Positions 1 through 5,945 of a DNA stretch of 5,980 bases are shown here, in pieces (position 1 is the first letter of the stretch; every line of letters starts with the position of its first letter). Source of the DNA: Thermoplasmata archaeon (GTDB lineage Archaea; Thermoplasmatota; Thermoplasmata; SG8-5; JAGLSY01); contig JAGLSY010000133.1 of assembly GCA_023135545.1 (NCBI GenBank), positions 1 through 5,980 of the forward strand, in the 5' to 3' direction. The notes under the pieces were generated by a model, which saw only the letters and a list, made by a program, of their open reading frames with translations, had not been told where the DNA came from and searched no databases. The position numbers were made by a program, and so were the translations under genes.

Positions 1-2960
1 GTCAGGACCTCAGCGGCCAAAAACCAGATCAGTATTGGTGGGATTTCGCTGTAACGAGTACGCTGACAACCGCCACGGCAACCGGACCGACCGGCACCTC
101 AAATATTGCACCAATAACAATTACATACACGACCGGTGGTGGTCCCGCAAATGCCGCCCTGTATTACACGACAAACACCGCCGCACCGTATACCTGGAAT
201 CTTATCGGATCCGACACTCCGGCTGACGGAAGCTATGGCTGGACAATTCCCGCAGATGGAAGGTACGGGTGGTTCGCGGTTGCCCCAGATGAAAGCGCTC
301 CTACAAGCGTTAGCGTGCCAGAGGCATCTACCTACGTCTACGATTCGACACCGCCGACAAGCAATGTGGATCTTATTTCGCCTGAATTATACAACACTGG
401 CCCGCTCGGAATAACTGCCACGGCAAACGATGCTTTGAGCGGTGTTGACTATGTCGAACTGTGGTATAGCTTTGATGGGAGCCTTTATGGTCTTTTCGGA
501 ACAGACAACGATGGTGCGCCATACGATTGGAGCTTCAACTGGCCGGATAGCGAAGGCTATTATGAGTTCTACACGATAGCGGTAGACAACGCCGGCAACG
601 CCGAGACTTTGCCCTTGACTCCAGATGAAGATGCAACATATGACACAACCTCACCAGTCATAATAACGACAGACCCCGTACATCTTGATGTGGACGTTTC
701 GATAAATCTTCCGATAATTATAACATTCGATGAATCTGTTGATCCAACGTTCTGGAAGTTCACCTGCAGTCCAGACCCAGGGGGCTGGGCTGAGGTTTGG
801 AATGCCACCAAAGAACAGGTCACACTCACCCATGCCAGCTTTGTTTTAAATCAAGGCTATACGATCACAGTGATCTGGGCCAATGACACAGTTGGAAACG
901 CATTGGCTGCAGGTCCTGTTCCAAACCCATGGACATTCACCACCGAGCTGGTCGATAATCAGCCCCCGATCGTTGAGTCTGTCAGTCCGACGGGAAGCAC
1001 CGTGCCAGTGAGTTCCAACATCATGATAACTTTCAATGAAAGCATGAATACAACCTCTGTTGAAAGTTCCATCCAGATCGACCCAGCGGTTGCATACACG
1101 GTGTCGTGGAGTGCAGACAACAGAACAATAACGATCAATCCAAATATCGATTTTCAGTACAATAAAACCTATAATTTCACGGTTAACGACACGGCCAAAG
1201 ACATGAATGATAATCCCATGACAAGTCATTACACATGGAGCTTCACGACCACGGTTCCACCACTCGTGGATATTATACCACCAGTGTCGTCGATAACGGG
1301 CTTGGATGCTTATCAGAACAGCCTTGCATTCGATATCGATTGGACATCTTACGATCCCAGCGGCATCAAGATGGTCGAGCTGTATTACACGACAGACGGC
1401 GGCACGAGTTGGACCAAATATGGCACCAACTTCACGGCAAGCCAGATATCTTTCACAGCTTCTGGCGAGGGAGTCTACGGCTTCTATATAGTTGCCACAG
1501 ACGACAGCACAAACCAGAACAGAGAGACTGAGCCAGCAAGCGGCGACAGCCCGATGGCCTCCACCCATGTAGACATCACTGCCCCGATAGTTGGTGTGGG
1601 TCTGGATGTCGGTTCCAACTCTGTGATCACCATAGACGCTACAACCAGTGATTCCGGTTCGGGCATTTCATCATATCTGTGGACCATGGTTTCAGGACCG
1701 GGAATTATTACCTTCACAACGGCCAATTCCGAGGACACCAACATCATCGCAGATACCGATGGAACATATGTGGTCCGGTTGACAGTCATTGATAATGCGG
1801 GAAACACTGCTTATGATGAATTCCAACTTGTCTGGGATGCTACAAGACCGACAGCCACAATAAGCCCTGATGGAAGCAGTACCTCTGTCGACAGCAATAT
1901 CACGGTTACTTTCAGCGAGCCGGTCAATATAACAATGGCGGAAAGCGCGTTCTCAATTTCACCAGTGGTCACAGGTACTTTTATCTGGAATGCCGCCGGG
2001 ACCGTGATGACCTATGTGCCTGTATCAAATTTAAATTACGGAACAGATTATGAAGTAACCATTGATTCAGCTCTGATAGCTGATAATTTAGGAAACCAGA
2101 TGCTCAATAATCTGACAGGCACTTTCACGACAGCCAGTGCGCCTGCGGGGACTGGGAGCATTACCGGTCAAATACTTGACGAAAACGGCAACGGCGTTCC
2201 CGGAGCAACGGTCAGCCTGGAAGGTACGGGCTACACTACGACCACAGACAGCGACGGCAACTTCAACTTGACAGACATCCCGGTCGGCGATCACAGGCTG
2301 GTGATAGAAAAGGATGGCTATAATTCACAGGAGATGCCGGTAACCGTAGTAAGCGATGAGGAAACTTCTCTCCCGCCCGTAAATCTGACACCGGCATTTG
2401 ACCCGACACCAGACTGGATGTGGATCATCATTTTGTTGATTGTTATTGTCGTCGTGGTGGCAGCTGTCGGTGGAACCATTGTGAAGAGATCCAAAAGCCG
2501 TCAAAGGAAGGCCATGGAAGAAAAGGAGGAGCTGGAAGAAGATATTGAGCACTCATCGATCGAAGCAGCAGAGGTAATGTCCGTTGCTTCTGCACCTGCA
2601 GCACAGGTCCTGGCATCCACTCCAGAACCAACACCGCCACCACCAGAGCCGGAATCAGAGGGTATCGAAACCGAGCTCTGCCCCTCGTGCGGCTTCGAGA
2701 TAGAAAAAGGAACTGCTTGCCCGTTCTGTTCATCAGAGCCTGGTGTGGAAGAAATACATGCTGAGCCTGTGGAAGAACCTGTCGTGCAAGAGCCTGTTCG
2801 AGAAAAACCGCCTGCACCCACGCCGGAGCCTGAGCCGGAAGCCTCTCAGCCAGCAATGCTGGACAATCAAGAAAAAATAGCCAGAATCGAGAAAGCCTAC
2901 AAGGAAGGAAAGATAACGAAAGAGCAGTATCTTAATAATCTGGAAAGATTCAAGAAATGA
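1..2960 (+). CDS. Ig-repeat cell-surface protein with single membrane anchor and cytoplasmic zinc ribbon (5'-partial)
   Basis: The frame is open from position 3 to the TGA/TAA-free left edge and ends at TGA 2958-2960, giving 985 visible residues; the GTG at 315 is internal and the true start is outside the window. Approximate modules in order: Ig-like 1-117, Ig-like 118-217, SbsA-type Ig (Big_5) 218-319, a second Big_5 322-417, Ig-like 423-527, PKD-like 528-613, a third Big_5 616-711, carboxypeptidase-regulatory-like beta-sandwich 718-796 (begins SITGQILDENGNGVPGATV). A hydrophobic helix at 807-827 is followed by KRSKSRQRK, so the repeats face outside and the tail is cytoplasmic. The tail has an acidic helix, Pro/Glu-rich linkers, a zinc ribbon (Cys 893, 896, 906, 909; CPSCG...CPFC) and a SHOCT-like end (IARIEKAYKEGKITKEQYL). 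Many N-x-S/T sequons fit an archaeal glycoprotein. The role is inferred to be adhesion or surface sensing; no catalytic domain is visible. Gene and orientation are secure, exact function is not. Confidence 0.85.
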   Translation, partial: QDLSGQKPDQYWWDFAVTSTLTTATATGPTGTSNIAPITITYTTGGGPANAALYYTTNTAAPYTWNLIGSDTPADGSYGWTIPADGRYGWFAVAPDESAPTSVSVPEASTYVYDSTPPTSNVDLISPELYNTGPLGITATANDALSGVDYVELWYSFDGSLYGLFGTDNDGAPYDWSFNWPDSEGYYEFYTIAVDNAGNAETLPLTPDEDATYDTTSPVIITTDPVHLDVDVSINLPIIITFDESVDPTFWKFTCSPDPGGWAEVWNATKEQVTLTHASFVLNQGYTITVIWANDTVGNALAAGPVPNPWTFTTELVDNQPPIVESVSPTGSTVPVSSNIMITFNESMNTTSVESSIQIDPAVAYTVSWSADNRTITINPNIDFQYNKTYNFTVNDTAKDMNDNPMTSHYTWSFTTTVPPLVDIIPPVSSITGLDAYQNSLAFDIDWTSYDPSGIKMVELYYTTDGGTSWTKYGTNFTASQISFTASGEGVYGFYIVATDDSTNQNRETEPASGDSPMASTHVDITAPIVGVGLDVGSNSVITIDATTSDSGSGISSYLWTMVSGPGIITFTTANSEDTNIIADTDGTYVVRLTVIDNAGNTAYDEFQLVWDATRPTATISPDGSSTSVDSNITVTFSEPVNITMAESAFSISPVVTGTFIWNAAGTVMTYVPVSNLNYGTDYEVTIDSALIADNLGNQMLNNLTGTFTTASAPAGTGSITGQILDENGNGVPGATVSLEGTGYTTTTDSDGNFNLTDIPVGDHRLVIEKDGYNSQEMPVTVVSDEETSLPPVNLTPAFDPTPDWMWIIILLIVIVVVVAAVGGTIVKRSKSRQRKAMEEKEELEEDIEHSSIEAAEVMSVASAPAAQVLASTPEPTPPPPEPESEGIETELCPSCGFEIEKGTACPFCSSEPGVEEIHAEPVEEPVVQEPVREKPPAPTPEPEPEASQPAMLDNQEKIARIEKAYKEGKITKEQYLNNLERFKK

Positions 2961-3008
2961 GGGTCGCTATCTGTAAATTTCTTTACCTATCATAGAAATA
3001 TGGGATAG

Positions 3009-3059
3009 TTAGATGCCAAAATATATTGATTTGGATGACACGTTGAGTGGAATCACCAT
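3009..3059 (-). pseudogene. Decayed C-terminal remnant of a second DUF2148 gene copy
   Basis: On the minus strand this reads MVIPLNVSSKSIYFGI-stop. The intact neighbour ends MGIPLSVSSKSIYYDR-stop at 3117-3167, 108 nt away. The two share 11 of 16 residues and 39 of 51 bases by hand count, and both are followed directly by a stop codon. Five of the twelve base differences are synonymous (TTG/CTC, TCG/TCA, TCG/TCC, TAG/TAA), so the copy probably diverged while still coding. Upstream of the shared Met the frame reads ...KASTTTGRE, meets a stop at 3099-3101, and has no likeness to DUF2148. No ferredoxin-domain cysteines remain. It could be the relic of a deleted paralogue or of a partial tandem duplication. 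It is too short for any function to be claimed. Confidence 0.6.
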
Positions 3060-3116
3060 TTCCCTACCTGTAGTAGTAGATGCTTTTAATGGACAAACTT
3101 AGAGGTATGCACTCCA

Positions 3117-3638
3117 CTATCTGTCATAATATATTGATTTCGACGACACGCTCAATGGAATTCCCATAATAACATTGGATTCCATGATGTTGGCATTCTT
3201 TGCCGCCACCCCAACCCTGTACATTATTCTATTGTCAACATTGTTGATTTGAGCCGTCTTGGCGGCACTTCCCAGTGCAATTCCCAGGTCAAGCAGGCGG
3301 AGCATGCAATTGGGGCCGTTGAACACCTTATCGGTCTTCTGCCCGGCATTGAATTCCGCACAGTTCTCGAAGCCGCAGGAGCCGCAATCAAGGCCGATTC
3401 CCTTGTGGTCCCGCACACCGACCAGCACCAGCCCACCCGATGCCAGAAGGTTGTTGCCGTCCCTGTCAAAGCCCGGGTTGTTTTCCTCCTTGGCCAGTCT
3501 GAACATCTCGTCGACAATTTTACCGATTTCCTCCTCGGTCGCAATCTTCACATCTATGAAGTCCTGGCCTATGGCCTTGGGCGCAGTTAAGGCCGCCACC
3601 TTCATCAACTCTGCAATGATTTCAATTCCCTTTTCCAT
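3117..3638 (-). CDS. DUF2148 ferredoxin-domain protein (putative Fe-S protein)
   Basis: The protein has 173 aa, about the usual length for DUF2148 (COG4739), a family of unknown function found in anaerobic archaea and bacteria. Family marks visible are an N-terminal helical region, the GLVLVGVRDHKGIGLDCGSC core, four cysteines at 85, 88, 93 and 111 (C-x2-C-x4-C-x17-C) suited to one iron-sulfur cluster, an Ala/Gly-rich helix (about 120-128) and the ending GIPLSVSSKSIYYDR. No signal peptide or membrane helix is seen, so it should be cytoplasmic. The ATG at 3638 is chosen because AGGTGA (3643-3648) sits 4 nt upstream. It is the last gene of a minus-strand operon, 18 nt after the hydrolase stop. 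A redox or cofactor-linked role is inference from the cluster ligands and the dehydrogenase in the operon. A short second copy of its 3' end lies just downstream at 3009-3059. Confidence 0.9.
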   Translation of the reverse strand: MEKGIEIIAELMKVAALTAPKAIGQDFIDVKIATEEEIGKIVDEMFRLAKEENNPGFDRDGNNLLASGGLVLVGVRDHKGIGLDCGSCGFENCAEFNAGQKTDKVFNGPNCMLRLLDLGIALGSAAKTAQINNVDNRIMYRVGVAAKNANIMESNVIMGIPLSVSSKSIYYDR

Positions 3639-3642
3639 TTTC

Positions 3643-3648
3643 TCACCT
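3643..3648 (-). promoter_or_regulatory. Shine-Dalgarno of the DUF2148 gene
   Basis: The minus-strand sequence AGGTGA, followed by GAAA and then the ATG at 3638, matches six bases of the archaeal consensus GGAGGTGA at normal spacing. It lies in the 18-nt gap after the hydrolase stop, so this gene can be initiated independently on a shared transcript. Confidence 0.7.
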
Positions 3649-3656
3649 ATTTATTT

Positions 3657-4436
3657 TTAAAGTGCAATCACGTCCCCTTTTTCTGACTGGCTGGCCGTTA
3701 TGATTTTGACCTTCCGAACTTTGTTCATGTCGAGCACCGCCTTGATGGTCCTCATGGCCACCTCCGGCTCGTTGTTGTCGCCGCTCAGGTGGGCCAGTGT
3801 AACATGCTTCGTATCTTCTCCGATCACTTTGGCCAGTGTTTCCCCGCAGTCGACATTTGGCAGGTGGCCGTTCTCACTCATTATCTGCCTCTTCAGGTGG
3901 GGCAAGTAGGGGCCGTTGACCAGCATATCAAGATCATGGTTGGCCTCCAGCACCAGGCCGTTGCAGCCCTCCAGCTCCGGTAAGATCCCGGCCGGGACAT
4001 GGCCCATGTCGGTCGCGATGGCCATAGTTTTCCCCCCGTTCTCGATCCTGAAGCCCAGGGTCTGGTTGGCATAGTGGGGAACCTCGAATCCCCTTATATT
4101 AAAACCGCCGATGGCAAAGCTCTCGTCCGGGCCGATGATCTGCCTTCCGCTCAGCTTCTGGTCGTAGAGAACCCGTCCTTCCTGCACCAGTTCCGTGGCA
4201 TAAATCGGAATTTCGTGCCTTCTGGACATAATGCTAGCACCCTTGACATGGTCGCCGTGGTCGTGAGAAATAATTATGGCATCGATATCATCGGGGTCCA
4301 GGCCGATCTGGCCCATCCTCTTCTTGATCTCCTTGCCGCTGAACCCGGCATCCACCAGGAGCAGGTTTTCCTCATCCCAGACCACCATCGAGTTTCCGCG
4401 GCTTCCGCTTCCCAGGATGCAGTAATTGAAGACCAT
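3657..4436 (-). CDS. Metallo-beta-lactamase-fold hydrolase, YycJ/PhnP-like (COG1235)
   Basis: The protein has 259 aa. It shows the metal-binding motif SHDHGDH (His58, His60, Asp62, His63), a further metal-ligand candidate in VPHYANQTLGF (His121), TDMG (Asp143), LEANHD (163-168), GHLPN (190-194) and LAHLSGDNN with His216. The last two motifs resemble YycJ/WalJ-type proteins rather than classical beta-lactamases. The family are metal-dependent phosphodiesterases or nucleases, and bacterial YycJ has been linked to DNA metabolism; the substrate here is unknown. No signal peptide is seen, so it is probably cytoplasmic. The start at 4436 begins MVFNYCILGSGSRGNS, which matches the family N-terminus. 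An in-frame ATG at 4583 would add 49 basic, family-unlike residues inside the dehydrogenase gene and is rejected. The start lies 5 nt after the dehydrogenase stop, and a weak GTGAG overlaps that stop, suggesting translational coupling. The family is secure; the activity is inferred. Confidence 0.88.
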   Translation of the reverse strand: MVFNYCILGSGSRGNSMVVWDEENLLLVDAGFSGKEIKKRMGQIGLDPDDIDAIIISHDHGDHVKGASIMSRRHEIPIYATELVQEGRVLYDQKLSGRQIIGPDESFAIGGFNIRGFEVPHYANQTLGFRIENGGKTMAIATDMGHVPAGILPELEGCNGLVLEANHDLDMLVNGPYLPHLKRQIMSENGHLPNVDCGETLAKVIGEDTKHVTLAHLSGDNNEPEVAMRTIKAVLDMNKVRKVKIITASQSEKGDVIAL

Positions 4437-4441
4437 GCTTC

Positions 4442-5563
4442 TCACAGCTTGGATGCGATTTCGTTTGCCATGTCCAGTGTTCCGTCCGAACCGCCCATGT
4501 CGTAGGTTCGCACTTTGCCTTCCGCGATTACTTCGGCCACAGCCTTCAGAATCTTTTCGGCCATCTCTTTCTCGCCCAGCCATTCCACCATGAGCCTTGC
4601 TGCAAGTATCATGGCAATGGGGTTTACCTTGTACTGGCCGTAGTATTTGGGAGCCGAACCGTGGGTGGGCTCGAAGACTCCGTAGTTATCGCCCAGGTTG
4701 GCCGCCGAAGCAAAGCCCAGACCGCCTACCAGTTGTGCCGCCAGGTCCGAGATGATATCACCGAACATGTTGCTGGATACCAGCACAGAATAATTCTGTG
4801 GATTCTTCACCATCCACATGGCCATTGCGTCGACGTTGGTCTCCCAGAGTTCTATGTCCGGATATTCCTCGGCCTGCATCTTCCTGGCCTCTCTTACCAT
4901 GAGGCCGGATGTTTCCCTTATGACATTGGGCTTTTCCACGACCGTGACATTTTGTCTGCCGGTCTTTTTCGCGTATTCGAAAGCGGAGCGCAGGATGGTC
5001 TGGCATCCCTTTCTCGTGAAAATCCTGGTGGATATTGCCAGGTCGTCGCCCGGGGTATCCATGAACCTGGCCATCTTCGGATGATGGCTGGCCAGTGCTC
5101 CCTTGAGGTCCTCTGGGACAGGGTGCCACTCGATGCCCACATAGAGCCCTTCCGTATTCTCCCTGAATACCACCTGGTCGATGTCATCCCGGAAGTTGAG
5201 GGGGTTGCCCGAAAAGGCAGTGCAGGGGCGCATGTTCGTGTGCAGGTTGAGAAGCTGGCGCATCCCCACAATAGGGCTGGAATATATTTTACCCTGGCCC
5301 TGATGTTCGGGAGCCAATTCTTTCTCGGCCTCCTCCTTGGGCTTGGACGTGATGGCCCCGAAAAGCGCGCAGTCCGTATTCCTCAGAAGCTCGATTGTCC
5401 TGTCCGGGAGGGGGTTAGCCTCCGACTTCCAGAATTCCCACCCGATGTCGCCGTGGATGTATTCCGCATCCAGACCTACTTTGTCCAGCACGATTCGTGC
5501 CGCTTCCATAACTTCATTTCCAACCCCGTCGCCGGGGAGCCATGCAATCTTATATTTTGCCAT
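4442..5563 (-). CDS. Isocitrate/isopropylmalate-family dehydrogenase, probably NADP-dependent isocitrate dehydrogenase
   Basis: This 373-aa protein covers the whole beta-decarboxylating dehydrogenase fold; the family oxidises and decarboxylates 2-hydroxyacids such as isocitrate using NAD(P) and Mg2+/Mn2+. Visible are the N-terminal WLPGDGVGNEV, substrate arginines Arg102, Arg112 and Arg134 (FRENTEGLYVG), catalytic Tyr141 and Lys211 (EKPNVIRETSG), metal-binding Asp245, Asp269 and Asp273 (NMFGDIISDLAAQLVGG), and the cofactor loop THGSAPKYYGQYKVNP. Lys306, Tyr307 and Val313 align by eye with the NADP determinants Lys344, Tyr345 and Val351 of E. coli Icd, and Tyr354 with Tyr391. However, Gly358 replaces Arg395, and the tail TYDMGG resembles NAD-type members. 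Ser96 matches Ser113 of Icd, but the Asn115 position is Ile98. Isocitrate is therefore the likeliest substrate; isopropylmalate, homoisocitrate or tartrate-type substrates are not excluded. The start at 5563 has GGAG 9 nt upstream. In-frame ATGs at 5578 and 5593 lack a ribosome site. It is the first gene of the operon. Confidence 0.85.
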   Translation of the reverse strand: MAKYKIAWLPGDGVGNEVMEAARIVLDKVGLDAEYIHGDIGWEFWKSEANPLPDRTIELLRNTDCALFGAITSKPKEEAEKELAPEHQGQGKIYSSPIVGMRQLLNLHTNMRPCTAFSGNPLNFRDDIDQVVFRENTEGLYVGIEWHPVPEDLKGALASHHPKMARFMDTPGDDLAISTRIFTRKGCQTILRSAFEYAKKTGRQNVTVVEKPNVIRETSGLMVREARKMQAEEYPDIELWETNVDAMAMWMVKNPQNYSVLVSSNMFGDIISDLAAQLVGGLGFASAANLGDNYGVFEPTHGSAPKYYGQYKVNPIAMILAARLMVEWLGEKEMAEKILKAVAEVIAEGKVRTYDMGGSDGTLDMANEIASKL

Positions 5564-5569
5564 TTTGAA

Positions 5570-5576
5570 CCACTCC
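5570..5576 (-). promoter_or_regulatory. Shine-Dalgarno deciding the dehydrogenase start
   Basis: GGAGTGG on the minus strand is a near match to GGAGGTG and its GGAG ends 9 nt before the ATG at 5563. Part of it is formed by the alternative in-frame ATG at 5578, which itself has no purine-rich site upstream. This supports translation from 5563 with the protein beginning MAKYKIAWLPGDG. Confidence 0.6.
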
Positions 5577-5610
5577 ATAATAGTAGCTGTCAATGGTGAT
5601 GCAAATGGAC

Positions 5611-5618
5611 TAAATAAG
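5611..5618 (-). promoter_or_regulatory. Candidate archaeal TATA box of the operon
   Basis: The minus-strand octamer CTTATTTA is preceded by purine-rich AATAAGC, compatible with a BRE. By the usual archaeal spacing of about 26 nt, transcription would start near 5588, giving a leader of roughly 25 nt before the ATG at 5563. This would also place the alternative ATG at 5593 upstream of the transcript. It was called by eye; AT-rich matches are common, so confidence is moderate. A second candidate lies at 5711-5719. Confidence 0.5.
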
Positions 5619-5710
5619 GCTTATTATCAATATGAAATTCGGATGGCACAATTCCCATTTTCCAGCCACATTCCGCAACTGCAAACTACCAGCCCCTAAA
5701 TGACCTGGCG

Positions 5711-5719
5711 TTTTTTAAA
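5711..5719 (-). promoter_or_regulatory. Second candidate TATA-like box (either strand)
   Basis: On the minus strand this reads TTTAAAAAA; on the plus strand TTTTTTAAA. Read leftwards it could drive a longer-leader transcript of the dehydrogenase operon starting near 5690. Read rightwards it could drive a transcript starting near 5743, just before the hairpin array. It overlaps the palindrome at 5716-5729. The sequence alone cannot decide between these readings. Confidence 0.3.
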
Positions 5720-5751
5720 TGCGCATTTACCCTTTGGTTTCCACGCATTTA
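5716..5751. repeat. Palindrome TAAATGCGCATTTA with a further copy of its half-site
   Basis: Positions 5716-5729 are a perfect 14-nt palindrome. Its right half CGCATTTA recurs exactly at 5744-5751, so TAAATGCG (5716-5723) can pair either with the adjacent half or with the distal one across a 20-nt loop. It could be a dimeric regulator site beside the TATA-like sequence, or the first element of the hairpin array. No cognate regulator is encoded in the window. Confidence 0.6.
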
Positions 5752-5755
5752 TTTT

Positions 5756-5797
5756 ATCAAACACATATCTGGATTTTATGTCTGCTTAGTGTTTGAT
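5756..5797. repeat. Inverted repeat, 9-bp perfect arms
   Basis: ATCAAACAC at 5756-5764 and its exact complement GTGTTTGAT at 5789-5797 flank a 24-nt loop. The right arm touches the next inverted repeat. Confidence 0.7.
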
Positions 5798-5841
5798 TTT
5801 GTAGTTGCGTATTTACTCAGTGTATGTACGCGACTACAAAA
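5797..5841. repeat. Inverted repeat, 15-bp arms with one T-G pair
   Basis: TTTTGTAGTTGCGTA at 5797-5811 faces TACGCGACTACAAAA at 5827-5841 across a 15-nt loop. Fourteen of fifteen pairs are Watson-Crick. The exception, T5806 with G5832, is a wobble in + strand RNA. It is the longest inverted repeat I found in the window. Its right arm shares two bases with the next one, so the two stems would compete for a base pair or two. Confidence 0.8.
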
Positions 5842-5880
5842 GTTAGGACATATTGCTTTGATATTGCCATGTCCTAACTT
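5840..5880. repeat. Inverted repeat, 12-bp perfect arms
   Basis: AAGTTAGGACAT at 5840-5851 and ATGTCCTAACTT at 5869-5880 are exact complements around a 17-nt loop. The heptamer ATATTGC occurs twice in and beside the loop (5850-5856 and 5861-5867). No U-run follows, so an intrinsic terminator is unlikely. Arms of this kind also occur as terminal repeats of small mobile elements, but the interior is far too short to hold one. Confidence 0.8.
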
Positions 5881-5891
5881 CTGATTCTGGT

Positions 5892-5910
5892 CTGGAAGTT
5901 CGCATTCCAG
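5892..5910. repeat. Short hairpin, 6-bp stem and 7-nt loop
   Basis: CTGGAA (5892-5897) pairs with TTCCAG (5905-5910) around GTTCGCA. The loop recalls a tRNA T-loop, but no tRNA body surrounds it. Confidence 0.5.
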
Positions 5911-5918
5911 CAGCCATG

Positions 5919-5942
5919 GAGCAAATACTTACGTATTAGCTC
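5919..5942. repeat. Hairpin with 9 of 10 bp paired and a 4-nt loop
   Basis: GAGC (5919-5922) pairs with GCTC (5939-5942), and AATAC (5924-5928) with GTATT (5933-5937). They are separated by a single A-A mismatch and capped by TTAC. A short loop on a near-complete stem makes this one of the more RNA-like elements of the array. Confidence 0.6.
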
Positions 5943-5945
5943 TTC

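Noticed and set aside
846..1568. 240-codon open frame on the - strand
   Set aside because: It is antisense to the Ig-repeat gene; its Cys/Arg/His-rich composition without motifs is typical of a shadow frame.
2977..2999. Hairpin ATTTCT/AGAAAT after the surface-protein stop as a terminator
   Set aside because: It has only 6 AT-rich base pairs, an 11-nt loop and no following T-run. It is not convincing, although the T-rich stretch could still favour archaeal termination.
4437..4583. Upstream ATG at 4583 extending the MBL hydrolase by 49 residues
   Set aside because: The added stretch is low-complexity Arg/Gly-rich, lies inside the dehydrogenase coding region in another frame, and precedes a family-typical N-terminus at 4436.
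4661..5599. 312-codon open frame on the + strand
   Set aside because: It is antisense to the dehydrogenase, which has complete family motifs. The + frame shows no recognisable domain.
5596..5602. C/D-box sRNA suggested by GTGATGC
   Set aside because: Only six of seven C-box bases match, and no D box (CTGA) lies at a sensible distance.
5756..5880. Insertion sequence or MITE with terminal inverted repeats
   Set aside because: Each inverted repeat has a different sequence, the interiors are only 15-24 nt, and no transposase or target-site duplication is visible. This is not excluded if the element extends past the right edge.
5892..5910. tRNA T-arm
   Set aside because: The stem is 6 bp and the loop GTTCGCA departs from TTCRANN. 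No acceptor, D or anticodon arms could be placed around it.
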